NCBI GenBank assembly: GCA_017427625.1
Contig: JAFRSL010000038.1
Coordinates: 1-12,754, forward strand
Length of the DNA stretch: 12,754 bases
Source: Synergistaceae bacterium
Lineage (GTDB): Bacteria; Synergistota; Synergistia; Synergistales; Aminobacteriaceae
Direction: 5' to 3'
Shown: positions 5,895-12,754 of the stretch, piece after piece
Position numbering within the stretch: the first letter of the stretch is position 1
How the letters are laid out: each line of letters begins with the position of its first letter
Notes under the pieces: model-generated
Seen by the model: the letters and a program-made list of their open reading frames with translations, nothing else
Databases searched by the model: none
What the model was told of the DNA's origin: nothing
Translations under genes and position numbers: made by a program

Positions 5895-6104
5895 ATGCGA
5901 AACATGGTAGACATAAACACTAACGAAGACCAAGCCTACATAGCAGCTCGTGCCGCCCTCAGAGAATTACAAAATGCAATGGAGGGCGAAGCTGAACGTG
6001 CAGGGCTTTACACAGAAGATGACGTTGTTGCTCTCGTAAAGGAAGTACGCGCAGAGCTGGCAGCAGAGAGATTACTTAACACGAAAGGAGAATCACAGAC
6101 TTGA
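5895..6104 (+). CDS. Orphan antitoxin-tail protein (toxin-binding segment without AbrB domain)
   Basis: This small protein has 69 residues from the ATG at 5895, 15 nt after the MbhD-like stop; ATG 5904 is also possible. Residues 21-54 align without gaps to residues 54-87 of the next gene's product, an AbrB-like antitoxin. I count 18 of 34 identical, including RELQ, AMEG and DDVV. The DNA-binding N-terminal half found in that antitoxin is missing. The tail of such antitoxins normally binds the toxin, so this could be a remnant of an earlier cassette or a small toxin neutraliser. The last nine residues come from the first copy of the direct repeat. No strong ribosome site is present. Confidence 0.62.
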   Translation: MRNMVDINTNEDQAYIAARAALRELQNAMEGEAERAGLYTEDDVVALVKEVRAELAAERLLNTKGESQT

Positions 6105-6106
6105 AC
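6076..6106 (+). repeat. Direct repeat copy 1 (31 nt, carries Shine-Dalgarno and TTG start)
   Basis: This copy matches 6776-6806 at 28 of 31 positions; the three differences are contiguous at 6097-6099 (AGA against TAT). It contains AACACGAAAGGAGAATCAC and the TTGAAC start of the AbrB-like antitoxin, and it also encodes the end of the preceding small protein. The spacing to copy 2 is exactly 700 nt. Confidence 0.95.
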
Positions 6107-6382
6107 ATAGAGACATTCGTCGACAATGTGAGAACTATGCAGGGAGGAAAAGTAGAGATTCCCCCTGACGTTCAGAAGATTCTGGGAGTCAGTGAGGGAA
6201 GCAGAGTAACATTCATTGCAGATGGCGAGTATGTGAGAATCGTCAACCCAGCAATATACGCAATGAGAGAACTTCAGAAAGCGATGGAAGGTGCTGCAGA
6301 AGAAGTGGGCTGGAAATCAGATGACGATGTTGTGGAATACATTATGGAAATGCGGAGGAAGCAAGATGAGGGTATTTACTGA
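6101..6382 (+). CDS. AbrB/MazE-type antitoxin of a PIN toxin module
   Basis: The product has 93 residues with a TTG start at 6101 and AAAGGAG ten nt upstream. Residues 1-50 form a swapped-hairpin AbrB/SpoVT domain that binds DNA (GGKVEIPPDVQKILGVSEGSRVTF would be its core, residues about 15-38). Residues 51-93 are the toxin-binding tail (YAMRELQKAMEG, then DDDVVEYIMEMR). Such antitoxins repress their own promoter together with the toxin and block the PIN active site. It overlaps the toxin gene by 17 nt, the usual arrangement. Here the module lies inside an antiporter operon, so it may be transcribed from the operon promoter; no separate promoter is evident. Confidence 0.86.
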   Translation: MNIETFVDNVRTMQGGKVEIPPDVQKILGVSEGSRVTFIADGEYVRIVNPAIYAMRELQKAMEGAAEEVGWKSDDDVVEYIMEMRRKQDEGIY

Positions 6383-6773
6383 CACAAATATCCTCATATC
6401 GTCAGCATTGTGGCCCAACAGCGTACCGGCAAGGGCATTCGATAAAGCAACATTACCGCCAAACAGAGGTGTAATATGCGAACAGAATTTAGACGAGCTG
6501 ATACGAACATACTACAACAAGTTTCAAAACAGGCATTCAGCTATATCAAGATTTCTGTTCAAGATTTTCTTCTCGATGGAATTTATCCCTTTGCCCGAAG
6601 ATTCCATAGGAAGTGAAAAATTAGTGCGTGATGTTAAAGATCGACCTCTCCTAAGAGCCGCCATTAATGCAGGAGTCGATATACTCCTAACAGGCGACAA
6701 GGATTTTCTGGAGTCAGGCATAACGAATCCCCGTATCATGAGCGCATCAGAGTTTCTAAAACTAGAACAGTAA
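6366..6773 (+). CDS. PIN-domain toxin (putative ribonuclease, COG1569-like)
   Basis: The product has 135 residues from the ATG at 6366, with GGAGG at 6354-6358 seven nt upstream. The four acidic active-site residues of PIN nucleases are in order: D6 in FTDTN, E44 in LDELI, D92 in VKDRPLL and D111 in LTGDKDF, where D113 is also acidic. PIN toxins of this type are metal-dependent endoribonucleases that cut tRNA, mRNA or rRNA; the target here is unknown. All catalytic positions are present, so the toxin looks functional. It is paired with the AbrB-like antitoxin and followed by copy 2 of the direct repeat only 2 nt after its stop. Confidence 0.88.
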   Translation: MRVFTDTNILISSALWPNSVPARAFDKATLPPNRGVICEQNLDELIRTYYNKFQNRHSAISRFLFKIFFSMEFIPLPEDSIGSEKLVRDVKDRPLLRAAINAGVDILLTGDKDFLESGITNPRIMSASEFLKLEQ

Positions 6774-6775
6774 CA

Positions 6776-6806
6776 TTAACACGAAAGGAGAATCACTATC
6801 TTGAAC
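6776..6806 (+). repeat. Direct repeat copy 2 (31 nt, carries Shine-Dalgarno and TTG start)
   Basis: This copy matches 6076-6106 at 28 of 31 positions. It supplies the AAAGGAG ribosome site at 6784-6790 and the TTGAAC start of the MbhE-MrpB fusion gene. The two copies bracket the antitoxin-toxin pair and its initiation region. Confidence 0.95.
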
Positions 6807-7826
6807 GAAGAACTTAAGCGTAGCGGGCCGGACGGCCTACGCGCAATCTGGCAATCTTTCTTCAACTGGGTAATGGGCATAGGCCCACGCCCAGAAAACG
6901 AAGTAATCCCCGAAGAACCGCCCCCCGATCTCCCATTCACTCAGAGACCGAAGGACAAATATTCACGCTTCCACGAGGCAACCCTGAAGGAGCGTTATTC
7001 ACAGTGGGTCGAAATTCACGGCCTTCACATATTCTCGCTACTCTATGCCGGCCTCAGCGTCCTGACCTGCATCGTGATAGTCTCGCTTTTACTTGCAACT
7101 GTCGCAGAGCTTCCCCCGTTCGGGCACGAGCGAAACCCCGCCAACAACGAGGTAATCCGCCGTTACGTTGAACACGGAGGGCACGAGACGGGCGCGCAGA
7201 ATATCGTCGCGGGACTAATCCTCGATTACAGGGCGTTCGACACTTTCGGCGAGTCGGCGGTTCTTTTCACGGCGGCTGTGAGCGTGTTGATGCTGCTGGG
7301 AGCTTCACGTCGCAACAAAACGGACGACGGGACTTCACCCCACACTGATGAGGCAGGACGTAACTTCTTACAGCGCGGGCCTCCAGAATTGAGCCTCCAT
7401 GCTGTCAGGAGAGATGACGCAATTCTCCGAAGCGTCGCAACCCTCGCAATCCCCATAATCCTAATGATGGGCTGTGTCGTCGTCATCAACGGTCATCTTT
7501 CGCCGGGCGGAGGTTTTTCAGGAGGCGCAATCCTAAGTACAGCGTTGATACTCGCGGCTAATGCTTACGGCTTCGAGAAGGTTCACAGCTTCTTCAGCGA
7601 ACGCACTTTCATCGTCTCAAGCTCAACCGCTCTCATGATTTACGCGCTCTCAAAAGGTTACTCATTCTTCACGGGCGCAAATCACATTCACTCCATCATT
7701 CCCAAAGGCACAATCGGCGACATTCTCAGCGCAGGTTTAATTCTTCCGTTGAATATCTGCGTCGGGTTAATCGTTGCCGGAACTTTGTACGGATTCTATG
7801 CCTTGTTTAGCGAGGGGGATATTTGA
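6801..7826 (+). CDS. Fused MbhE-like / Na+/H+ antiporter subunit B (MrpB/MnhB)
   Basis: The product has 341 residues with a TTG start at 6801 and AAAGGAG upstream. It has three parts. Residues 1-75 are a hydrophilic, proline- and acid-rich stretch. Residues about 77-168 match the last part of MrpA, known as MbhE, with a helix at 77-100 and the motif GLILDYRAFDTFGESAVLF. Residues 205-340 are the four-helix MnhB domain, marked by VINGHLSPGGGFSGGA. The linker 169-200 is charged and soluble. In Mbh-type complexes MbhE and the MrpB homologue are usually separate genes, so this is a fusion. It should be in the membrane, near subunits C and D. The long gap to the MbhD-like gene reflects the inserted cassette. 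Confidence 0.88.
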   Translation: MNEELKRSGPDGLRAIWQSFFNWVMGIGPRPENEVIPEEPPPDLPFTQRPKDKYSRFHEATLKERYSQWVEIHGLHIFSLLYAGLSVLTCIVIVSLLLATVAELPPFGHERNPANNEVIRRYVEHGGHETGAQNIVAGLILDYRAFDTFGESAVLFTAAVSVLMLLGASRRNKTDDGTSPHTDEAGRNFLQRGPPELSLHAVRRDDAILRSVATLAIPIILMMGCVVVINGHLSPGGGFSGGAILSTALILAANAYGFEKVHSFFSERTFIVSSSTALMIYALSKGYSFFTGANHIHSIIPKGTIGDILSAGLILPLNICVGLIVAGTLYGFYALFSEGDI

Positions 7827-7827
7827 C

Positions 7828-8262
7828 ATGCTCGAAAAATTATTGCTCAACCATTACGAGGCCGCCGCTGTAATACTCTCAGGAATAGGACTCACTAACC
7901 TTCTTCTACAGCGCAATCTCATCAAGAAGATTATCGGTCTCAACATCATGGACACCGCCGTTTATCTCTTCCTCGCGGCAAAAGGATACGTTGAGGGGAG
8001 AGCCGCGCCCATTCTCATTGCTGACGGTGCGGGAGGCTGGCTTCGTTCGTCGGAACTCTACGTTAATCCCGTTCCCGCCGGGCTTGTCCTGACTGGTATC
8101 GTCGTGAGCGTGAGTGTTACGGCGTTCGCGCTTGCTTTGACCCTGAAAATCTACGAGAGCTACGGGACGTTGAACATCGACGAGGCACTCTTGAAGATGA
8201 CACAGGAGCAGGAAGAAATCGAGGCCAGAATTGACGAGGCAGAAGAGGAAGTGTTGGCATGA
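7828..8262 (+). CDS. mnhC: Na+/H+ antiporter subunit C (MrpC/MnhC, NuoK-like)
   Basis: The product has 144 residues from the ATG at 7828, one nt after the previous stop and with GAGGGGG at 7812-7817. Three hydrophobic helices are seen at about residues 8-26, 31-50 and 82-105, with the NuoK-like motif LIKKIIGLNIMDTAVYLF and VVSVSVTAFALAL. MrpC is homologous to the NuoK subunit of complex I and links the D-type antiporter subunits to the rest of the complex. The C-terminal 35 residues are an acidic coiled-coil-like tail, longer than in typical MnhC. Its stop overlaps the next start as ATGA (8259-8262). Confidence 0.92.
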   Translation: MLEKLLLNHYEAAAVILSGIGLTNLLLQRNLIKKIIGLNIMDTAVYLFLAAKGYVEGRAAPILIADGAGGWLRSSELYVNPVPAGLVLTGIVVSVSVTAFALALTLKIYESYGTLNIDEALLKMTQEQEEIEARIDEAEEEVLA

Positions 8263-9764
8263 TAGGAATGTTCGCATACAATATCCCGTTCATCAGCATA
8301 TTCCTGATGATGATTGCCGCGATTGTTACGCCGTTGCTCCCTAAACATGGCCGGATTCCCGAAAAACTGTCATGCTTCATGATTGGGATTGTCGGCGTGA
8401 TGTCGGCATACTTGCTCTACGTTCTCACTGAGGGCGGGCAGAGTCTCAGCTTTAACTTTGCGATGGGACATTTCCCAGCCCCTTGGGGGAACGAGTTACG
8501 CGCCGGGCCGTTGGAGGCTGTATTGTCGCTCGTCTTCTGCGTGGCAATGCTCTTGTCGCTTACCGGAAATTTCTCATCAACTGCTGAGGACATTGCCCCC
8601 GCAAGGAGACAGATATTCTGTGTACTGGTCAACCTTCTCACAGCCTCGCTACTTGCGTTGACGTACACAAACGACCTTTTCACCGCCTACGTTTTCATTG
8701 AGATTAACACGATTGCCGCCTGTGCGATTGTCGCAGTCAAGGAAGGTCCGGAGACCTCACGCGCGGCACTACGCTATCTCGTCATGAGCCTTGTAGGTTC
8801 AGGACTTGTCATGATTGCGATATGCCTGCTGTACGACCTCACTGGTCATCTCCTCATGCAGAACATGCACGGGGCTATTCAGGTTCTCGTCGCAACAAAA
8901 AGCTACATGATGCCCCTGACAGTTTCACTCGCTCTAATCACCGCAGGACTAGCCATTAAGAGCGCACTCTATCCCTTCGCGTCATGGCTTCCCGATGCTC
9001 ACGGTTCGTCGACAAACGCATCAAGCGCAATACTTTCCGGCCTCGTCCTGAAAGGCCACATCTTTACAATCATAAAGGTGTTCTACAGAGTTTACGGCCT
9101 CGACGTTATACACGTTCTGAGAATGGACACGGTGATATTCATTCTTGGGGTAACGGCCATGATTATGGGGTCGGTACACGCGCTTCGTCAAACCAACGTC
9201 AAGCGAATGATAGCATGGTCGAGCGTTGCACAGGTAGGATATATATTTCTCGGTGTCGGTCTGAACACGATAGCAGGAGTTGCCGCCGCATGTCTCCATA
9301 TAATCGTTCACGCCTGCGTTAAGCCGATGTTATTCACCGCAGCCGGAGGACTCAGCAATGCCGCCGGACACAAGAAGGGACTTCACGCGCTGATGGGGAC
9401 GTTCTACGTCAATGTGTGGGCAGGATTAGGACTGATTGCCGGAGCGTGTTCGATGATGGGCATTCCGGGATTCGCGGGGTTTGCGTCGAAGTTGAGCCTC
9501 ACGCTTGCATCGTTCGATCATGGGACTGTAGTGTGGGCACTGTCGGCACTTGCAACAAGCTCGGTACTCAACGCGCTTTATTACGTTCCTGCGGTCATCG
9601 TGGTATTGACGCACAATAAGGACGCTCAAAAGAATTTCACCGCACACGCCCCCACATTGTCATACAAAATCTCAATGTGCGTATTCCTCGCGCTGAATTT
9701 CTATCTCGGACTATTCTGCGTCCCGTTGCTCAGGCTGATTACACGGGGGGTGAACGTACTATGA
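8259..9764 (+). CDS. mnhD: Na+/H+ antiporter subunit D (MrpD/MnhD, NuoM/N-like)
   Basis: The product has 501 residues with about 14 hydrophobic helices and belongs to the proton_antipo_M family shared with NuoL/M/N. Key polar residues are present: E148 in YVFIEIN, K234 in AIKSALYP, K265 in LVLKGHIF, and K315-R316 in the NVKRMIAWSS segment. The DAHGSSTNASSAILSGL stretch is the usual MrpD motif. The protein carries proton or cation exchange across the membrane. It overlaps mnhC and the next gene by ATGA at both ends, so the three are coupled. One full-length antiporter channel is expected from this gene; the next gene encodes another. Confidence 0.93.
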   Translation: MIGMFAYNIPFISIFLMMIAAIVTPLLPKHGRIPEKLSCFMIGIVGVMSAYLLYVLTEGGQSLSFNFAMGHFPAPWGNELRAGPLEAVLSLVFCVAMLLSLTGNFSSTAEDIAPARRQIFCVLVNLLTASLLALTYTNDLFTAYVFIEINTIAACAIVAVKEGPETSRAALRYLVMSLVGSGLVMIAICLLYDLTGHLLMQNMHGAIQVLVATKSYMMPLTVSLALITAGLAIKSALYPFASWLPDAHGSSTNASSAILSGLVLKGHIFTIIKVFYRVYGLDVIHVLRMDTVIFILGVTAMIMGSVHALRQTNVKRMIAWSSVAQVGYIFLGVGLNTIAGVAAACLHIIVHACVKPMLFTAAGGLSNAAGHKKGLHALMGTFYVNVWAGLGLIAGACSMMGIPGFAGFASKLSLTLASFDHGTVVWALSALATSSVLNALYYVPAVIVVLTHNKDAQKNFTAHAPTLSYKISMCVFLALNFYLGLFCVPLLRLITRGVNVL

Positions 9765-11254
9765 TTAGCAACACACTGTTGACGCTTGCGCCGATACTCT
9801 TCCCGATAATTGCGGGGTTTGCGTTATTCTCACGGCCAATCTTCGAGGACAGACACATTTACGTGGGCGTTATGACGTTCGCAACATCGGCAATAACATT
9901 CTTCGCGGCATTCATGACGAGCGAGGAGCTTATAACGTTGTGGCGGATCACTGACACGCTCTCAATCGCTTTCAGGCTGGATTACCCTGCGAGGGCGTTC
10001 TCGTGCTTGGTTGCGTTCGTTTGGCCGCTGGTTACGATTTACGCGTTCGAGTATTTGAGACGGAGGCCGCCTGTCGATAGGTTCTATGCGTTCTTTCTGT
10101 CAACATTTGGAATACTAATCGGCGTTGCTTGCGCTGGGAACCTTCTGACTCTGTACCTCTTCTATGAGCTGATGACGTTCATGACCCTGCCTCTCGTAAT
10201 GCACTCACAGAAACGCGAGTCGATACGCGCGACAATCTCGTACTTGCTATATTCGCTTACAGGTGCGGCCATGGCATTGGGAGGGTTCTTCTTCTTCCAA
10301 GTCTACGGAGTCTCGATGGAGTTCACGCCCGGCGGAGTCCTCGACATGGCACGAATAACCGCCAACAAAAGCGAGGGAATGATACTGACTGTAACATTCC
10401 TGACACTCGTCGGCTTCGGCGCAAAGGCTGGAATTGTCCCGTTACATGCGTGGCTTCCGACAGCACACCCCCAAGCCCCCACACCTGCGAGCGCGGTACT
10501 CTCCGGCTTAATCACAAAAGCTGGAGTAATCGCAATGTTCAGAGTCGTTTACTACGTTGTTGGCGATGATTTTCTGCGCGGAACGTGGGTACAAACTGCG
10601 CTAATCTGCATGGCACTACTGACGATATTCACGGGGTCGATGATGGCATACATTGAGCCGCACTTGAAGAAGCGTATTGCGTGGTCATCGGTGAGTCAGG
10701 TCTCATACGTCGTGTTTGCGATGATGCTCCTCACGCCTGACGGTATACGCGGAGCGGTGCTTCAGATTGCTGCTCATGCGATGGCTAAGAGCTGCCTATT
10801 CCTCAGCGCGGGTGTCGTAATATACTTCACGCTTCAGGGTGCGAACTACCACTATGCTGACCAGCTTCGAGGTGTCGGCAAAGAACTTCCAATCACGATG
10901 ACATGCTTTGCGCTTGCGTCGGTGTCGCTGATTGGGCTTCCTGTTACTGGAGGCTTCACAGCGAAATGGTACATGGCCGCCGGAGCGTTGGGACTCGGTG
11001 GGCTGGGAATGTTCGGGATTGTGATTCTAATGGTGAGCGCGCTGTTGACAGCAGGGTACTTGCTTCCGATTGTTACAGATGCTTTCTTTCCGGGCGACGA
11101 TTACGATTATTCCAGCGTTTTGCCGTTCAAGATGCTTCCGCTGAAGATGCTCATTCCGCTCCTGTTACTGAGTGCCGGAACTATTTTGACGGGAGTATTC
11201 GGCGGGACGATCATCGAGTTCGTGAACACTAGACTCATTCCCGCGTTAATGTAA
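9761..11254 (+). CDS. Second MrpD-like antiporter subunit (proton-conducting membrane subunit)
   Basis: The product has 497 residues from the ATG at 9761, which overlaps the mnhD stop as ATGA; a longer upstream extension lies in mnhD and is not used. It belongs to the same proton_antipo_M family: E136 in YLFYELMTF, K222 in GFGAKAGIVPLHAWLPTAHP, K253 in LITKAGVIAMF, and a LKKRIAWSSVSQVSY segment. It is closer to the NuoM/MrpA-N type than to mnhD by its HAWLPTAHPQAPTPASAVLSG motif, but it lacks the long C-terminal extension of MrpA. It may take the place of MrpA's antiporter domain. It is the last gene of the operon, just before the terminator. Confidence 0.92.
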   Translation: MISNTLLTLAPILFPIIAGFALFSRPIFEDRHIYVGVMTFATSAITFFAAFMTSEELITLWRITDTLSIAFRLDYPARAFSCLVAFVWPLVTIYAFEYLRRRPPVDRFYAFFLSTFGILIGVACAGNLLTLYLFYELMTFMTLPLVMHSQKRESIRATISYLLYSLTGAAMALGGFFFFQVYGVSMEFTPGGVLDMARITANKSEGMILTVTFLTLVGFGAKAGIVPLHAWLPTAHPQAPTPASAVLSGLITKAGVIAMFRVVYYVVGDDFLRGTWVQTALICMALLTIFTGSMMAYIEPHLKKRIAWSSVSQVSYVVFAMMLLTPDGIRGAVLQIAAHAMAKSCLFLSAGVVIYFTLQGANYHYADQLRGVGKELPITMTCFALASVSLIGLPVTGGFTAKWYMAAGALGLGGLGMFGIVILMVSALLTAGYLLPIVTDAFFPGDDYDYSSVLPFKMLPLKMLIPLLLLSAGTILTGVFGGTIIEFVNTRLIPALM

Positions 11255-11260
11255 AAATTT

Positions 11261-11287
11261 TCCCCCTCGCCGTAATGGTAAGGGGGA
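11261..11287. terminator. Bidirectional terminator hairpin between antiporter operon and ldh
   Basis: TCCCCCT at 11261-11267 pairs perfectly with AGGGGGA at 11281-11287. An inner GCC/GGT pairing shortens the loop. The hairpin starts 6 nt after the last antiporter stop. It is followed by TTTCTTCT on the plus strand and by AAAATTTTT on the minus strand, where it would also end transcription of the convergent lactate dehydrogenase gene. Confidence 0.8.
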
Positions 11288-11297
11288 TTTCTTCTGA

Positions 11298-12239
11298 CTA
11301 TAGTACGTCCCTGATCACACCTTTGAGAATTTCCGCGCTCTCACGGAGTTTTCTCTGTTCGTCAACGCTCAATCTAACGGGAATAAGCGTCTCTACTCCG
11401 TCCTTGCCGACGATAGCGGGCATACTCAGTGCGACATCTTCAACGCCATAAACGTCCTCCATCAAACTCGAAACAGCAAGCACCGATTTCTCATCGCGGA
11501 TTATAGCCTCGCAGATTCTTTTCACTGACATCGCAATGCCGTAATACGTCGCGTGTTTCCGCTTGATTATCTCGTACGCGCTGTCCCTTACGTCAGCCTC
11601 TATCTTTTTCTGGGCGTCCTCAAAATGTGAATGCCCTCTCATCTTGCAGAAGTCATAGAGCGGTACACCTGAGACGTTAGCGCTTGACCACGCCGCAAAC
11701 TCGCTGTCCCCGTGTTCACCGATGATGTAGGCGTGAATGCTCCTGCTGTCAACACCAAGATGCTCGCTGAGGAGATATTTGAGCCTTGCGGTGTCAAGGA
11801 CAGTCCCTGAACCTATCACGCGACTCGACGGAAGCCCTGAATATTTCACCGCCGTATACGTGAGAATGTCTACAGGGTTCGCAACGATTAAGAGAATGCC
11901 CTTGTACTTTCGCTTTGAGATTTCGGGCATTATCGACTTGAAGATTGCGACATTCTTCTTCACGAGGTCAAGGCGTGTCTCACCGGGCTTCTGGTTCGCG
12001 CCTGCCGTAACAACAATTATCGCAGCGTCCGTAACATCATCGTAATCGCCCGCGTAAATCTTCATGGGGCGTGCAAGCGGCATTCCGTGTGAGATGTCAA
12101 GTGCCTCGCCTTCAGCACGCTCACGGTCAGCGTCAATCAAAACCATCTCCGAGAACAGCCCGCTCATCATGAGTGCAAACGCGCTCGAACTCCCAACAAA
12201 TCCGCAGCCTACTACTGCAACTTTCCGTAAATTCAACAT
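11298..12239 (-). CDS. ldh: L-lactate dehydrogenase, NAD-dependent
   Basis: The product has 313 residues, full length for the LDH/MDH family. The NAD-binding glycine motif GCGFVG lies at 11-16, with the acidic residue D36 that selects NAD. Substrate and catalytic residues are present: Q83 in GANQKPGETR, R89, D149 and R152 in VLDTARLKY, H176 in IGEHGDSE, and T231 in KHATYYG. Glutamine at position 83, where malate dehydrogenases have arginine, favours lactate dehydrogenase. The enzyme converts pyruvate and NADH to L-lactate and regenerates NAD+ in fermentation; it is cytoplasmic. The ATG at 12239 has GGAGG about 9 nt upstream. It is 16 nt after the preceding gene, so the two are likely one transcript. 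Confidence 0.95.
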   Translation of the reverse strand: MLNLRKVAVVGCGFVGSSSAFALMMSGLFSEMVLIDADRERAEGEALDISHGMPLARPMKIYAGDYDDVTDAAIIVVTAGANQKPGETRLDLVKKNVAIFKSIMPEISKRKYKGILLIVANPVDILTYTAVKYSGLPSSRVIGSGTVLDTARLKYLLSEHLGVDSRSIHAYIIGEHGDSEFAAWSSANVSGVPLYDFCKMRGHSHFEDAQKKIEADVRDSAYEIIKRKHATYYGIAMSVKRICEAIIRDEKSVLAVSSLMEDVYGVEDVALSMPAIVGKDGVETLIPVRLSVDEQRKLRESAEILKGVIRDVL

Positions 12240-12255
12240 AGCTCTTTACCTCCGT

Positions 12256-12754
12256 TTACTTCAAGCTATCGACAACTATTCTACTATTTTTGTGAGACAT
12301 GAAGTCAAGAACTTCTGCTAGACCCGGCTCGTTTTCAATGTGAAGATCAAGCGCACACAAACGCCATACTTTCCCTGAATTATCAACGGCGCGGAGCTGT
12401 TTGCTGCGCTCAATATCGTTGGCCTCAACAGTGTACAGGAAAAGCCGGCAAATATCGGTGTACCTGAGTACCGAGCAGCATCTTTTTCCGAATACATACT
12501 TGCTTCCCAAACGTATACGGTCATTCAAGAAAGGCTGTGCCGATGAAAAGTCATATACTGCATCGTTATATATGCCGTTATCCTTGAGAAAATTTATCAT
12601 CTTCCTGTCCTCCAAGAATGGAGTGAACGCAGCCCACCCCAAGAATAACCCCACAGATAGAATGAATAGTACCAGAAGCATATTTTCACCGCTAGACATT
12701 CCGCGCAGTGCCATTGAAATAGCAATAACTGAGATGATGAGATCAGTAAGAACA
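12256..12754 (-). CDS. Membrane-anchored protein of unknown function, 5' partial
   Basis: On the minus strand the frame stays open to the window edge, so the true start is beyond 12754 and the ATG at 12714 is probably internal. The visible part begins with a hydrophobic helix (DLIISVIAISMAL), a short loop, and a second helix (NMLLVLFILSVGLFLGWAAF), followed by a soluble region of about 120 residues. That region has a strand-rich pattern (RLGSKYVFGKRCCSVLRYTDICRLFLYTV) seen in YcxB-like or DUF6709-like small membrane proteins, but I do not firmly recognise the family. It lies 16 nt upstream of ldh on the same strand and is likely co-transcribed with it, with no obvious functional link. Confidence 0.7.
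   Translation of the reverse strand, partial: VLTDLIISVIAISMALRGMSSGENMLLVLFILSVGLFLGWAAFTPFLEDRKMINFLKDNGIYNDAVYDFSSAQPFLNDRIRLGSKYVFGKRCCSVLRYTDICRLFLYTVEANDIERSKQLRAVDNSGKVWRLCALDLHIENEPGLAEVLDFMSHKNSRIVVDSLK

Noticed and set aside
9677..9760. Upstream extension of the second MrpD-like gene
   Set aside because: It lies wholly inside mnhD, and the ATGA overlap at 9761 is the normal coupled start.
1..12754. CRISPR array, tRNA, rRNA or phage genes
   Set aside because: No regularly spaced repeats, no tRNA cloverleaf, no rRNA motifs and no phage proteins were seen.

Overview
The window looks like a bacterial chromosome of moderate GC. The best guess at lineage is a Synergistaceae-type anaerobe. 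That guess rests on recalled gene families: an Rpn-type PD-(D/E)XK protein, an AbrB-tail/PIN toxin-antitoxin pair, a small two-helix membrane protein behind a BMP-type ABC permease, and an Mbh-like Mrp antiporter operon. No rRNA, tRNA or other taxonomic marker is present, so the assignment is an inference.

Layout, left to right. (1) 1-1300, plus strand: the end of a sugar/nucleoside-type ABC permease and a small two-helix membrane protein. (2) 1308-2525: an accessory stretch with an Rpn-like nuclease gene, a strong hairpin, and a structured non-coding segment that ends in an IS200/IS605-type hairpin. I read this segment as a HEARO/omega-RNA element with no protein gene. (3) 2526-4417, minus strand: an ACT-domain regulator, a YkgJ-type cysteine-cluster protein and a LysR regulator. 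(4) 4533-11254, plus strand: one long operon for a multisubunit cation/proton antiporter, in the order MrpE, MrpF, MrpG, MbhD-like, [toxin-antitoxin cassette], MbhE-MrpB fusion, MrpC, MrpD and a second MrpD-like subunit. It is followed by a terminator hairpin shared with the convergent genes. (5) 11298-12754, minus strand: L-lactate dehydrogenase, preceded by an unrecognised membrane-anchored protein that runs off the window.

The antiporter genes are tightly coupled by start/stop overlaps, except between 5880 and 6801. There an antitoxin-tail gene, an AbrB-like antitoxin and a PIN toxin interrupt the operon. A 31-nt near-perfect direct repeat, with copies exactly 700 nt apart, carries the Shine-Dalgarno and TTG start of both the antitoxin and the next antiporter gene. 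This is a clear footprint of how the cassette arrived or was duplicated.

The two signals most worth following are the ORF-less HEARO-like element abutting the lysR stop codon, and the toxin-antitoxin cassette embedded in the antiporter operon with a duplicated translation-initiation region.
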